This document shows, one piece after another, positions 43,769 to 52,734 of a DNA stretch of 64,000 bases (positions are counted from its first letter, which is position 1; every line of letters begins with the position of its first letter). Position numbers and translations under genes: made by a program. The notes below the pieces were generated by a model. It saw only the letters and a list, made by a program, of their open reading frames with translations. It made no database searches and was not told where the DNA came from. Origin of the DNA: Chryseobacterium polytrichastri (GTDB lineage: Bacteria > Bacteroidota > Bacteroidia > Flavobacteriales > Weeksellaceae); the NCBI RefSeq assembly GCF_900142445.1, contig NZ_FRAV01000009.1, positions 62,001 to 126,000 on the forward strand, given 5' to 3'.

Positions 43769-45340
43769 ATGAATAGGAAAGAATTTTTAAAATCCAGCGC
43801 TCTGGCCATTGGAGGATTTTATTTTTTACAGTCAAACTTGCTTCAGGCTATGCAACCTCAGCTCCGAGATCAAAAAGAGATCGACGTGCCCATCATTATT
43901 ATTGGTTCAGGATACGGAGGTGCTGTTTCTGCATTGCGTTTATGTGAGGCCGGCAAAAAAGTAATTATGCTGGAAATGGGACTTAATTGGGGGAAATCAA
44001 ATCTACCCTATTCAAACTTATTAAAACCCGGACAAAGCTCGGCTTGGTTAAAAACAAAATCGATTGCTCCCTTCCTTAATATTTTTTCATTAAAACCTTT
44101 TACAGGCGTGCTAGACAGGCTTGATTTTGAACATATCAATATTTGGATAGGAAGAGGTGTTGGCGGTGGTTCGCTGGTTAATGGCGGTATGGCGGTAACT
44201 CCAAAAGAAAGTTATTTCAAAGAAATTTTCCCTGATCTTGATGCTCAAAAATTTTATAGCTTCTATTTTCCTCTCGCCAGAAAAGAGCTTAAAGTAAATG
44301 TAATTGATGAACAGTTTTTACAGGATTGTCCGTTCTATAAATTTACGAGAGTAGGTGAAGGTGAAGCTCATAAAGCAGGTTTTAAAACAATGAGAGTTCC
44401 GAATGTGTATGATTTTGATTATATGGAAAAGGAATACAAAAATGAAGTTCCACGATCTGCCTTCAACACAGAAGTCATTTATGGAAATAATCACGGAAAA
44501 AACAGTCTCGACAAAACCTATCTTAAAAAAGCTTTAGATACAGGAAATCTTGAAATTCTGGATCTTCATAGTGTAGATACTATTAAACTTAATGACGATA
44601 AAACGTATACGCTAAATGTTCAACAAATTGATACCGCAGGAAAAACCGTTGCTGATAAAGTATTTCATTGTAAAAAACTGATTCTTGCAGCGGGAACTAT
44701 GGGAACCTTAAAGCTATTGCTTCATTCTAATGCAGTAAATAATTTCCCTATTAACGAAAGCATCGGCAAAAACTGGGGAAACAACGGAAACTTTATGACT
44801 GGAAGAAATTGGGTAAAACCTTTATCCGGCGGAACGGGAGCTAAACAATCTACCATTCCTGTTGGCGGTGTTGATAACTGGGACGATCCCGACCATCCTT
44901 TTTTTGCAGAAATTGCCCCTTTACCTATGGGAATGGATGTTGCCACTGCTCTTTATTTACAGATCAACAGAGTAGATAAAAAAGGTTCTGTTTCTTATAG
45001 CAACAACCAACTTACGATAGACTGGGATGAAAGCAACACAAAAAAGATGAGAGAAAACGCCGACTATTTCATTAAAAAGATGAATAAAGCCAATGGCGGA
45101 ACACGAGCCCATCTTTTGTTTAATAATGGTTTTGGAGCTAACATTTGTTATCATCCATTAGGTGGTTGTGTCTTGGGAGAAGCTACCAATGCATTTGGGA
45201 AATTAAAAAATCATGACAATCTCTTTGTTTTAGACGGTTCATTGATTCCGGGAACCATTGGGGTAAATCCTTTTGTTACCATTACAGCAATTACGGAATA
45301 TTGTATGGATAACTTAATGAAGCAAAATGAGTTTGCCTAA
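43769..45340 (+). CDS. GMC-family FAD oxidoreductase (cholesterol oxidase-like)
   Basis: 523 residues. The N-terminus (MNRKEFLKSSALAIGGFYF) is an export signal, probably Tat-like, followed by the FAD-binding IIIIGSGYGGAVSALRL (about 42-58). GRGVGGGSLVNGGMAVTP and the C-terminal GCVLGEATNAFGKLKNHDNL plus GVNPFVTITA are GMC features. The substrate (alcohol, sterol or sugar) cannot be told from the sequence. It is monocistronic and converges with the ANT(6)-like gene, with one base between the stop codons. Confidence 0.87.
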   Translation: MNRKEFLKSSALAIGGFYFLQSNLLQAMQPQLRDQKEIDVPIIIIGSGYGGAVSALRLCEAGKKVIMLEMGLNWGKSNLPYSNLLKPGQSSAWLKTKSIAPFLNIFSLKPFTGVLDRLDFEHINIWIGRGVGGGSLVNGGMAVTPKESYFKEIFPDLDAQKFYSFYFPLARKELKVNVIDEQFLQDCPFYKFTRVGEGEAHKAGFKTMRVPNVYDFDYMEKEYKNEVPRSAFNTEVIYGNNHGKNSLDKTYLKKALDTGNLEILDLHSVDTIKLNDDKTYTLNVQQIDTAGKTVADKVFHCKKLILAAGTMGTLKLLLHSNAVNNFPINESIGKNWGNNGNFMTGRNWVKPLSGGTGAKQSTIPVGGVDNWDDPDHPFFAEIAPLPMGMDVATALYLQINRVDKKGSVSYSNNQLTIDWDESNTKKMRENADYFIKKMNKANGGTRAHLLFNNGFGANICYHPLGGCVLGEATNAFGKLKNHDNLFVLDGSLIPGTIGVNPFVTITAITEYCMDNLMKQNEFA

Positions 45341-45341
45341 A

Positions 45342-46205
45342 TTATGATTGAAATCTAACCTCATCAAGATATTTCCTGATATTATTTTCTAACTCTATTG
45401 GATAAGTGAAGTTAATTTTTGCAGCCAAATCAATTCCTAATTCATGAACAAGATCTGCATACGCAAACAAAGCAATCCAGTTTTGTTCTATATCACTTCC
45501 TGAAAAAGTAGCTTCTACTTTTTCCCATAACTCAGTAGATAGATATTTTTTGAAAAGCCTTCCGTGTTTATTGGTGGTGATATTCCATTTGTTTTCGCTG
45601 GCGATATACCATTCTAGTAAAGGAACCAAATAATCTGTTCGGATCACATTTTCAGACATGAATTTTGCGTAGAAAATTTCGTTCCGTTTAAGACATTTTG
45701 CAACGTAGGTTGTATCCCACCAAAAATCATTGATCAATTGTTGAAACCTTTGTTCACTCGGTTTTTTAATCATGATAGATTGATACGTTGCAGGTTTCAT
45801 ATCTTGGGTTAAATCATCTTTATCCAACAAAACCTTATAGCCAACATCCCAATCCTCAGGAAGAGTTTCAGCTTGCACTTCTTTTAAAAATTCGGATTTT
45901 TGATATAATTTGAAATCAACTTTTACGTGATCTTCATACAAAACCATTTTCATAGCGTGTTTCCCATCGAAAAAAGTTTCATTCTCTTCTATCATTGAAA
46001 TGGGTTTACCGAAAGTATTAATCCAAGTTTTATCAGATTCATACAACTTCATATCATTAAAAACCAACTCAATATCAAGATCACTTAAATCATCAACAGG
46101 AGCGTAAGGATTCACTAAGGAACTCGTTAATAAAACAGCTCTTACATTAGGATTTTCTTTTGCCCAATGAATAATCTGTTCCAATTTTTCATCCCTTATT
46201 TTCAT
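45342..46205 (-). CDS. Aminoglycoside 6-adenylyltransferase family protein (ANT(6)-like)
   Basis: 287 residues. The nucleotidyltransferase motif is present: LLTSSLVNPYAPVDDLSDLD (about 25-44), with Asp42/Asp44 as metal ligands and a third acidic residue in HVKVDFKLYQ. Such enzymes transfer AMP to streptomycin. Homologues are chromosomal in many Flavobacteriia and may be intrinsic with another role, so resistance is not established here. It starts at the stop of the preceding small gene (TGATG overlap). Confidence 0.82.
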   Translation of the reverse strand: MKIRDEKLEQIIHWAKENPNVRAVLLTSSLVNPYAPVDDLSDLDIELVFNDMKLYESDKTWINTFGKPISMIEENETFFDGKHAMKMVLYEDHVKVDFKLYQKSEFLKEVQAETLPEDWDVGYKVLLDKDDLTQDMKPATYQSIMIKKPSEQRFQQLINDFWWDTTYVAKCLKRNEIFYAKFMSENVIRTDYLVPLLEWYIASENKWNITTNKHGRLFKKYLSTELWEKVEATFSGSDIEQNWIALFAYADLVHELGIDLAAKINFTYPIELENNIRKYLDEVRFQS

Positions 46206-46606
46206 CAGTAAGATTCTGAAATTTTAACACGATATACATCCAAAGAATTTCTTTTAATGGATTCTACTACAAATCCACCTTCTTCGGGAATTACTTCTCT
46301 CAAATCAAAACTTCTGCAATCTCTCGGAAGTCCTGAGAATATTAAGGTAAACCAAAAATCTTTCATAAAAGGAACTACTGTCCAGTTTGGAGATATAGTA
46401 ATATTTTCTGCGTGAATCAGTTTGCTTTTATGATCAGAATTATTATCAAAAAGATATGTTGAGTTCCAAATTCTGATCAAATTACCTAAAAATGGAGATG
46501 CAGGAAAACAACAATGCACAATCACCTGCTTCTCTTCTTCTATTTTTGTCTGGAGAGATTCAAGGAGTTCTTTTGCAATAATCGGTTTTACAAGTGTATC
46601 TGGCAT
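46205..46606 (-). CDS. Hypothetical protein
   Basis: 133 residues from the preferred ATG at 46606 (MPDTLVKPIIAKELLE); an upstream start at 46657 would run into the adjoining inverted repeat. Contains a VHCCFPASPFLGNLIRIW block and a C-terminal FDLREVIPEEGGFVVESI. I do not recognise the family. The stop overlaps the start of the ANT(6)-like gene, so the two are co-translated and perhaps functionally linked. Confidence 0.7.
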   Translation of the reverse strand: MPDTLVKPIIAKELLESLQTKIEEEKQVIVHCCFPASPFLGNLIRIWNSTYLFDNNSDHKSKLIHAENITISPNWTVVPFMKDFWFTLIFSGLPRDCRSFDLREVIPEEGGFVVESIKRNSLDVYRVKISESY

Positions 46607-46627
46607 TTTTTTATGATGAATAATTAG

Positions 46628-46678
46628 TAATGGGCAATAAGTAATGACTAACCGCAAAATTAATCATTTATTGCCCAT
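46628..46678 (-). terminator. Hairpin between mqo and the small gene
   Basis: AATGGGCAATAA (46628-46639) pairs perfectly with TTATTGCCCATT (46667-46678) across a 27-base loop; neighbouring AGTAAT-type repeats extend the pairing imperfectly. There is no strong T-run. It could end mqo transcription or be a repeat. Confidence 0.45.
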
Positions 46679-46694
46679 TGCTTATTACTTATGT

Positions 46695-48200
46695 TTAATA
46701 TTCTAATTCTAATTTCTCTTTAGAATAATTTCTTACTTTTTCGGTAAGCTCAGGATTTCCGGCTAACTTCTGTCCATACGATGGAATCATTTCTAATAAT
46801 TTTTCTTTCCATTCTCCATGAAGTTTTTCAGGGAAACATTTTTCAAGAACATTCAACATCGCATATGCTGCGGTGGATGCTCCAGGAGATGCTCCTAATA
46901 AAGAAGCAATGGTTCCGCTTTTATTCACAACCACCTCGGTTCCGAATTCTAACTTACCTCCGTCTTTTTCATCTTTTTTGATCACCTGAACTCTTTGTCC
47001 GGCCACTTTCAATTCCCAATCTGCTTCATTCGCATCTTTCACAAATTCTCTTAAATGCTGTATTCTCTGAGCCTTGGTCATGGCAACCTGCTGAATAAGA
47101 TATTTTGTTAAAGGAATATTGTGCCACCAAGCACCGAATAAAGATCTGATATTTTTAGTATTAACACTTTCAGGAAGATCAAGATAACTTCCTTCTTTCA
47201 GGAATTTAGTTGAGAAACCTGCAAACGGACCAAAAAGCAATGCTTTTTTACCATCAATAATTCTTAGATCCAAATGAGGAACCGACATTGGTGGCGCATC
47301 TACCGTAGCTTGCGTATATACTTTTGCCTGATGCTTTTCTACCAATTCCGGATTATGAGTTACCAACCATTCTCCCGAAACAGGGAAACCTCCGTAACCT
47401 GCACTTTCTTTAATGTCTGAACTATCCAATAACGGAAGCGCATATCCTCCAGCTCCGATAAATACAAAATCTGCAACTACTTCCTGTCTGTGATTATGAA
47501 TTCTGTCTTTCACCTTCATCTCCCATTCTCCATTTTCTCTAGGGTTGATGTCTTTCACTTCGTGGTATAAGAACACCTCTACATTAGAATCTTCCAATAA
47601 GTGTCTTCCCATTTTTCTGGTTAAAGAACCAAAATTCACATCTGTTCCCAAATCCATTTTGGTAGCAGCCATTATTTCAGACTCGTTTCTTTTACTCATT
47701 ACCAAAGGAATCCATTCTTTTAGTTTAGCATGATCTGTAGAAAATTCCATTCCGTGAAACAGAACAGATTCTGACATTTTATCATGACGCTTTCTTAAAT
47801 ATTCAGCATCTTTTTCACCAAATACCAAGCTCATGTGTGGACAAGAATTAATAAAATCTTTTGGCTCCTGAATATATCCTTTGTTTAATAAATAAGACCA
47901 AAACTGTTTAGAGATCTCAAACTGTTCGGCAATGCTTTCTGCCTTGGAAATATCTATTGTTCCATCTTCTTTTTCAGGCGTATAATTAAGCTCACAAAAA
48001 GCGGAGTGACCTGTTCCTGCATTATTCCAAGCTGCAGTACTTTCTTTAGCAAACCGGCCCAACCTTTCAAAAATTGCGATCTCCAAATTGGGATCAAACT
48101 CGTGTAATAATGTAGCTAAAGTGGCACTCATAATTCCGCCACCTATTAGTACAACGTCGTATTTTGGTTTCGGCGTTCTGCTCGTAAGCGATTGTGACAT
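46695..48200 (-). CDS. mqo: Malate:quinone oxidoreductase
   Basis: Mqo oxidises malate to oxaloacetate and passes electrons to quinone at the inner membrane, a step of the TCA cycle. 501 residues: FAD motif VVLIGGGIMSATLATLLHE (about 15-33), then TAAWNNAGTGHSAFCELNY, and the C-terminal LGASPGASTAAYAMLNVLEK. Length and motifs are complete. It is a single gene; a TAAATTTG box lies about 85 bases upstream. Confidence 0.95.
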   Translation of the reverse strand: MSQSLTSRTPKPKYDVVLIGGGIMSATLATLLHEFDPNLEIAIFERLGRFAKESTAAWNNAGTGHSAFCELNYTPEKEDGTIDISKAESIAEQFEISKQFWSYLLNKGYIQEPKDFINSCPHMSLVFGEKDAEYLRKRHDKMSESVLFHGMEFSTDHAKLKEWIPLVMSKRNESEIMAATKMDLGTDVNFGSLTRKMGRHLLEDSNVEVFLYHEVKDINPRENGEWEMKVKDRIHNHRQEVVADFVFIGAGGYALPLLDSSDIKESAGYGGFPVSGEWLVTHNPELVEKHQAKVYTQATVDAPPMSVPHLDLRIIDGKKALLFGPFAGFSTKFLKEGSYLDLPESVNTKNIRSLFGAWWHNIPLTKYLIQQVAMTKAQRIQHLREFVKDANEADWELKVAGQRVQVIKKDEKDGGKLEFGTEVVVNKSGTIASLLGASPGASTAAYAMLNVLEKCFPEKLHGEWKEKLLEMIPSYGQKLAGNPELTEKVRNYSKEKLELEY

Positions 48201-48666
48201 AATTGTAAATTTTATATCAAATTTCGGGAAAAGTTTTAAGAAAAAGGACTGCTTTAACGATTTTAACAGGTTAATTTTTTGACAAATTTAAAATATTAAT
48301 TATTCAAAAAATATGATGGAAATTATCTATTCTATCCGATTGGAATGATGAATTTAAGCAACCAATAATCTCAATATAGTGATTTATATTAAGTGTAAAA
48401 CTTAAGTTCATTTAAGTTTTATTAAGTTTATTATTTAGAATAATTAAACCGTAATCATTTACACCGTAAATAAATATTAATAAAACACAAAATTTACATT
48501 AAAATAAATAATCAAAACAGCAATTAATAATAAAATTAATAACATCAAATACACTAACACATGAATATAAAACCTATTTAACATTTTTTTTATGTACTTT
48601 TATGTAATATTTAATACATATTAAATTAACATTTTGTTAAAAATATTTCGTTAAAAATCAATACAA
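48201..48666. other. 466-base AT-rich divergent intergenic region
   Basis: It must contain the promoters of mqo (minus) and of the three-gene secreted-protein operon (plus). A minus-strand TAAATTTG box lies at 48283-48290, and an AAAACTTAA/TTAAGTTTT inverted repeat at 48397-48420. No ORF is convincing. Confidence 0.5.
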
Positions 48667-49773
48667 ATGAAAACTATTAACCTTATTAGTATGTTCTTTG
48701 CCACGGCTGCAATAGCCCAAAGCGGAGGCGTAGGGATTAATACATCCACTCCTGATCCCAGTGCAATTTTACACATCGAAAACTTTAAAGGAATACCCGC
48801 TACTGCTACTGCAACAATATCAGGAGGTGCTGTAACGGGTATCTCTATAACAAATGGTGGAAGCGGATACACTTCAGCTCCTACAGTAAACTTCTATGGA
48901 GGAGGATCTATCGTTAACGGAGGTACAAAAGCCAGAGCAACTGCCATTGTTTCAGGAGGTGTAGTTACAGGAGTTACCCTTAATAACGGAGGAACCGGTT
49001 ATACCAGCATTCCTACTGTTGCTGTTTCCGGTGGTAATAAAGGACTCCTATTTCCCAGCCTGAATATCACCAACCTCAGCAGTACAACTACCCCAGTAGC
49101 CTCGCCTGCCAATGGACTAATAGGATACAACGGAGGTACAAATACTAATAATAATGCGTTGCATTTTTTCAATAGCACTACAAACCAGTGGCAAAGTACG
49201 ATTGATGCAGAAGACACCCCTAAAGTAGCTTATCTAGATTTTACAGGCTCTTTATCTATATTAGATAATGCTGTGGCCGGAGCCAATTCTCTCTTAGTAG
49301 TAAATCCTCCAGCTATTTCCGGAGTTTCAAATATTATGGGGTTTAAAGTGGTATTAAATACATTATCAGGAGGCTATTCTTTGATTCTTCCTCAGGGAAA
49401 TTATCTCGTAGAAGTAAACCTAAACCTGAATTCTCCACAGGAAATACCTGCCGGACAAGGAGGAACAGCACCTCTTACAGGCAGTACTTATTATCTGATG
49501 GGATATTTTATAGATTTTTACAGTGATGCTTTTAATAACACGACGAGTGTATTTACTCCGGGTATCAATTCCCGAAAAGAAGTTCCTATTGTTTCGAAGG
49601 TTAATACCAATCACCTTGCTACATGGTCTTATTACTATAGTGTACCTCCTAATGCCAATTCCAACATCATCGGAGGATTAAGACTGAGATTGGGAAGAAT
49701 GCAGAATAGTACATTTTATGATTTGGTGAATGTAATCCCTGCAGGATCTTATATTAAAATTTCTAAACTTTAA
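48667..49773 (+). CDS. Secreted protein with inserted glycine-rich tandem repeats (paralogue 1)
   Basis: 368 residues with a signal peptide (about 1-18, ending IAQ). It begins GVGINTSTPDPSAILHI like its two downstream paralogues. Then, in place of their short linker, it carries two ~45-residue glycine-rich repeats (about 45-80 and 90-125: ATATISGGAVTGISITNGGS and ATAIVSGGVVTGVTLNNGGT, each ending GYTSxPTV). The paralogous motif NKGLLFP resumes at about 125. The C-terminal half is a beta-rich domain. Probably a surface or adhesin-like protein; the function is unknown. First gene of an operon. Confidence 0.8.
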   Translation: MKTINLISMFFATAAIAQSGGVGINTSTPDPSAILHIENFKGIPATATATISGGAVTGISITNGGSGYTSAPTVNFYGGGSIVNGGTKARATAIVSGGVVTGVTLNNGGTGYTSIPTVAVSGGNKGLLFPSLNITNLSSTTTPVASPANGLIGYNGGTNTNNNALHFFNSTTNQWQSTIDAEDTPKVAYLDFTGSLSILDNAVAGANSLLVVNPPAISGVSNIMGFKVVLNTLSGGYSLILPQGNYLVEVNLNLNSPQEIPAGQGGTAPLTGSTYYLMGYFIDFYSDAFNNTTSVFTPGINSRKEVPIVSKVNTNHLATWSYYYSVPPNANSNIIGGLRLRLGRMQNSTFYDLVNVIPAGSYIKISKL

Positions 49774-49783
49774 ACATCACAAT

Positions 49784-50605
49784 ATGAAAAGAATTTATAT
49801 CCTGCTATTTTTATCAATAGCCCATATGATATTTGCGCAAGTTGCTATAGGTACTACTACCATTAACAGCTCTGCCGTTTTACAGGTTTCAGAATCCAGC
49901 AACAAAGGAGTTCTTCTTCCGAGAGTAGACATTGTAGATGTATTGAGCAGTACAAGCCCTGTAAGCAACCCTGCAGATGGGCTCTTAGTATACAATAAAG
50001 GAAATACCATCAGTCCGGGCCTCTATTTATGGAAAGACAACCGCTGGAATCAGATTTCAGATTCTTACAATCTGGTAAGTTATATGATTCTACAGAGACC
50101 TACTGACTATGCAGTCTTGGGTGGTTCTGCAAACGGTACTTTTAAAAATTTCAACGATGCTGCCTTTACAGTTATTTCTAATGATATTGGAGCTTCTTAT
50201 AATAACACTTCTGGTGTCATTACTCTTCCGGGAGACAGTGGATACCTGGTGAATGTATGTCTGGATATAAGAACCAATCTTGAAAGTGCATCATCAGGCA
50301 TTTCAAATAGTGCTCTGCACCTACACCAATATCTGATAAAACTTATAGATCCTGTAAGTGGAACACAGTACGGAAAAACAATCAGCTTAAACGCACAGTC
50401 TATCGCCAGTAATAAAACCCATACGCTAAATCTTAGTTTTTCTTTTGTAACAAGTTCAGCTACTCCTATTACCCTTCTTCCTTCAATTGCTCATGATGCT
50501 GGAGGAACTTACCAGTTAGGAGCAGGAGGAATTGCACCTAATAACGGAGAGATCATTATTACCAATGCAAAAGTTGACATTCAGCGTTCTGCTCTTAATC
50601 AATAA
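49784..50605 (+). CDS. Secreted protein (paralogue 2)
   Basis: 273 residues with a signal peptide (about 1-18, ending FAQ). Block order: VAIGTTTINSSAVLQVSE, SNKGVLLPRVDIVDVLSS, NPADGLLVYNKGN, LYLWKDNRWNQIS, then a divergent C-terminal domain. Similar N-termini (VGINT...LxV...NKGVLLPRV...GLLVYN..G....YYxW...W) are widespread in Flavobacteriia on surface-type proteins. No T9SS sorting domain is visible. It lies 10 bases after paralogue 1. Confidence 0.8.
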   Translation: MKRIYILLFLSIAHMIFAQVAIGTTTINSSAVLQVSESSNKGVLLPRVDIVDVLSSTSPVSNPADGLLVYNKGNTISPGLYLWKDNRWNQISDSYNLVSYMILQRPTDYAVLGGSANGTFKNFNDAAFTVISNDIGASYNNTSGVITLPGDSGYLVNVCLDIRTNLESASSGISNSALHLHQYLIKLIDPVSGTQYGKTISLNAQSIASNKTHTLNLSFSFVTSSATPITLLPSIAHDAGGTYQLGAGGIAPNNGEIIITNAKVDIQRSALNQ

Positions 50606-50615
50606 CATTAAAAAA

Positions 50616-51392
50616 ATGAAAAAACTTATTTACATATTCTGTATAACAGCTTTCTTATTAAGTATGTTTACAAAAGCGCAGGTGGGCATTAATACAAATA
50701 CCCCTAATACAAGCAGTATCCTGCATATCAATGCATCGAATAAAGGTGTTCTATTTCCACAGTATGACCTTACCGTACTGAATAACACTTCTACTCCAGT
50801 TGCTAATCCTGTAGACGGACTGATGATATTCAACAAAGGAGGGGCTTCAACTTATCCAAAAGGATATTATATTTGGATAAAAAGCCAATGGCAACGCATT
50901 GTTCTTGCAGGATCACAACCTCAAGCGATGTCATTGCTTATCGGGCCTTCAGCTTTAATTCCCGCTAACAGCACCAATAATACCATTACCGGATTTACCG
51001 TTGCTGAAAATAAAATTACAGGAGCATCACTTGGTGCTGATACCTCTACCATCACATTACCGGCAGGAACTTATATTGTTCGGTATTCTGTAGACACAAG
51101 TAACTCAGGTAGTAATACAGGCCCTACCAATACGCAGTCTCTTTCACAAAACTTTACGTGTACCCGTTCTTATTTAATTAATGCTGCTACAGCCGCCACT
51201 ATCACCGAAATGAACCAAATGTGTCAGCTATCCAGCTCATTTACTTTTTTTCAGGGAACTTATTTTTTAAAACTCCTTACTCCTACAACCATCAGACAGA
51301 AGTTTGAATTTGATACGGGTAATGGCTTTACTGCAAGTAATCTGAATATACGATCATCATACACACTCATCATCACAAAAATGAGCCAATAA
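50616..51392 (+). CDS. Secreted protein (paralogue 3)
   Basis: About 258 residues from the ATG at 50616 (MKKLIYIFCITAFLLSMFTK signal peptide); an in-frame upstream ATG would overlap paralogue 2 and read through its coding sequence. Block order QVGINTNTPNTSSILHINAS, NKGVLFPQYDLTVLNNTS, NPVDGLMIFNKGG, YYIWIKSQWQRI matches paralogue 2. The C-terminal domain is different. It is the last gene of the operon, closed by two terminators. Confidence 0.8.
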   Translation: MKKLIYIFCITAFLLSMFTKAQVGINTNTPNTSSILHINASNKGVLFPQYDLTVLNNTSTPVANPVDGLMIFNKGGASTYPKGYYIWIKSQWQRIVLAGSQPQAMSLLIGPSALIPANSTNNTITGFTVAENKITGASLGADTSTITLPAGTYIVRYSVDTSNSGSNTGPTNTQSLSQNFTCTRSYLINAATAATITEMNQMCQLSSSFTFFQGTYFLKLLTPTTIRQKFEFDTGNGFTASNLNIRSSYTLIITKMSQ

Positions 51393-51395
51393 AAA

Positions 51396-51422
51396 AACTT
51401 AAACCTTAAAGGGTTTAAGTTT
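51396..51422 (+). terminator. Terminator 1 of the secreted-protein operon
   Basis: Perfect AACTTAAACC / GGTTTAAGTT stem with a 6-base loop, starting 3 bases past the stop. Confidence 0.7.
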
Positions 51423-51435
51423 AATAAAATATTTG

Positions 51436-51470
51436 AACAAGGTTTTAAAGATTAAAACCTTGTTTTTTTA
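51436..51470. terminator. Terminator 2, shared with gpsA
   Basis: Perfect 13-bp stem AACAAGGTTTTAA / TTAAAACCTTGTT with a 3-base loop and a T-run on the plus strand. It lies between convergent genes and can serve both. Confidence 0.88.
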
Positions 51471-52508
51471 ATTCAATTTTGCCGTCAGTTTTTTGAACTG
51501 TTTCTCTGCATTTTTGCCTTCATATAGAATCGCGTAAATTGTATCAACGATAGGTAATTTAAGATTCTTTAGTTTTGCAGTCTTATAAATAGAATCTGCA
51601 GCGTAATATCCTTCCGCCACCATGTTCATAGACTGAATTGCAGATTTTACCGTATATCCTTTTCCAATAAGATTTCCTAAACTTCGGTTTCTTGAGAATA
51701 ATGAATACGCCGTTACCAGTAAATCTCCTAAATAAGCACTTTCATTAACATCTCTTGGTGCTTCATAGATTGCTTCTAAGAAAGTTTCCATTTCACGGAT
51801 CGCATTAGAAACGAAAACAGCCGTAAAGTTATCTCCATATCCTAATCCGCTAGCAATACCCGCTCCGATCGCGAAAATATTTTTAAGAATCGCGCTGTAT
51901 TCATTACCCAGAACATCTTTACTAGTATGTACCTTAATGAAATCTGAATTAAAAATGGTAAATAACTTTTCTGCCACCTCATCCTCTACCGTTGCAATCG
52001 TAAGATAAGAAAGTCTTTCCATCGCTACTTCTTCTGCATGACAAGGCCCTGCAATCACAGCCTGATTTCTAAAGCCAATCTTAAATTCGTCCCTTAAATA
52101 ATGTGCTACCACATCATTCACCTTAGGAATAATTCCTTTGATGGCCGAAACGAAAATCTTGTCTTTATAATCACAATTCATTTTATCCAGCGTATCCGAC
52201 AGATAAATAGACGGCGTTGCCAACACCACGATATCACAAGCAGAAACCAATTCGTTGATATCTGTTGTTAATTTTAAATTTTTAAGATTAAAATTTGCCG
52301 CTGTAAGATAGTTCGGATTGTGCCCGCGAAGTTCAATCGCGCCTTTCACAAACTCACTTCTTACACACCAATGCACTATTTTACAGTTCTCAACAAGCAT
52401 TTTTACAATCGCTGTTGCAAAACTTCCACTTCCCACAACACCCACTGAAACCTCATTTTTATTCTTTTTAGAACTTGAAGATTCTGAAATTATTTTCTTT
52501 TTCGTCAT
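51468..52508 (-). CDS. gpsA: Glycerol-3-phosphate dehydrogenase [NAD(P)+]
   Basis: GpsA reduces dihydroxyacetone phosphate to sn-glycerol-3-phosphate for phospholipids. 346 residues from the ATG at 52508: NAD motif VVGSGSFATAIVKML, LATPSIYLSDTLDKM, FVSAIKGIIP with the catalytic Lys, then AGPCHAEEVA and KNIFAIGAGIASGLGYGDN. I reject the longer in-frame start at 52580 because it lies upstream of a consensus promoter. The protein carries a Ser/Lys-rich N-terminal extension of about 20 residues compared with E. coli GpsA. Confidence 0.95.
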   Translation of the reverse strand: MTKKKIISESSSSKKNKNEVSVGVVGSGSFATAIVKMLVENCKIVHWCVRSEFVKGAIELRGHNPNYLTAANFNLKNLKLTTDINELVSACDIVVLATPSIYLSDTLDKMNCDYKDKIFVSAIKGIIPKVNDVVAHYLRDEFKIGFRNQAVIAGPCHAEEVAMERLSYLTIATVEDEVAEKLFTIFNSDFIKVHTSKDVLGNEYSAILKNIFAIGAGIASGLGYGDNFTAVFVSNAIREMETFLEAIYEAPRDVNESAYLGDLLVTAYSLFSRNRSLGNLIGKGYTVKSAIQSMNMVAEGYYAADSIYKTAKLKNLKLPIVDTIYAILYEGKNAEKQFKKLTAKLN

Positions 52509-52525
52509 AATTGAAATGTGAACTG

Positions 52526-52554
52526 CAAATATATTAAAACAAAGATTCAACAAA
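52526..52554 (-). promoter_or_regulatory. Promoter of gpsA
   Basis: TTTG, 17 bases, TATATTTG on the minus strand, 18 bases before the chosen start. It fits the Bacteroidota consensus and fixes the gpsA start at 52508. Confidence 0.72.
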
Positions 52555-52686
52555 GCTTTTGAAAGGATGATAAAAGCCATTTTCTGAAAAAATTAACATT
52601 TCAACACAATTAAATATCTAATTGAACGTTAATTACAGAAATAACTAAATTTTCATTAAAAATAATCATCAAAAACTATTTTTAAT

Positions 52687-52694
52687 TAAATTTG
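52687..52694 (+). promoter_or_regulatory. Candidate -7 element of the M23 peptidase gene
   Basis: TAAATTTG fits TAnnTTTG, 40 bases before the ATG. No clear -33 TTG. Confidence 0.38.
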
Positions 52695-52734
52695 CAAGCT
52701 TAAAACCGTTTTTTAATATACTAAGAGAAGAAAT

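Noticed and set aside
45342..46205. Acquired aminoglycoside resistance gene
   Set aside because: No mobile-element signature flanks it and its surroundings are ordinary chromosomal genes; homologues are intrinsic in many Flavobacteriia.
50532..50615. Upstream in-frame start for secreted paralogue 3
   Set aside because: It overlaps paralogue 2 by 74 bases and lacks a signal peptide, which the ATG at 50616 provides.
52509..52580. Longer N-terminus of gpsA
   Set aside because: It would include a consensus promoter in the coding sequence and adds an unrelated hydrophobic stretch.
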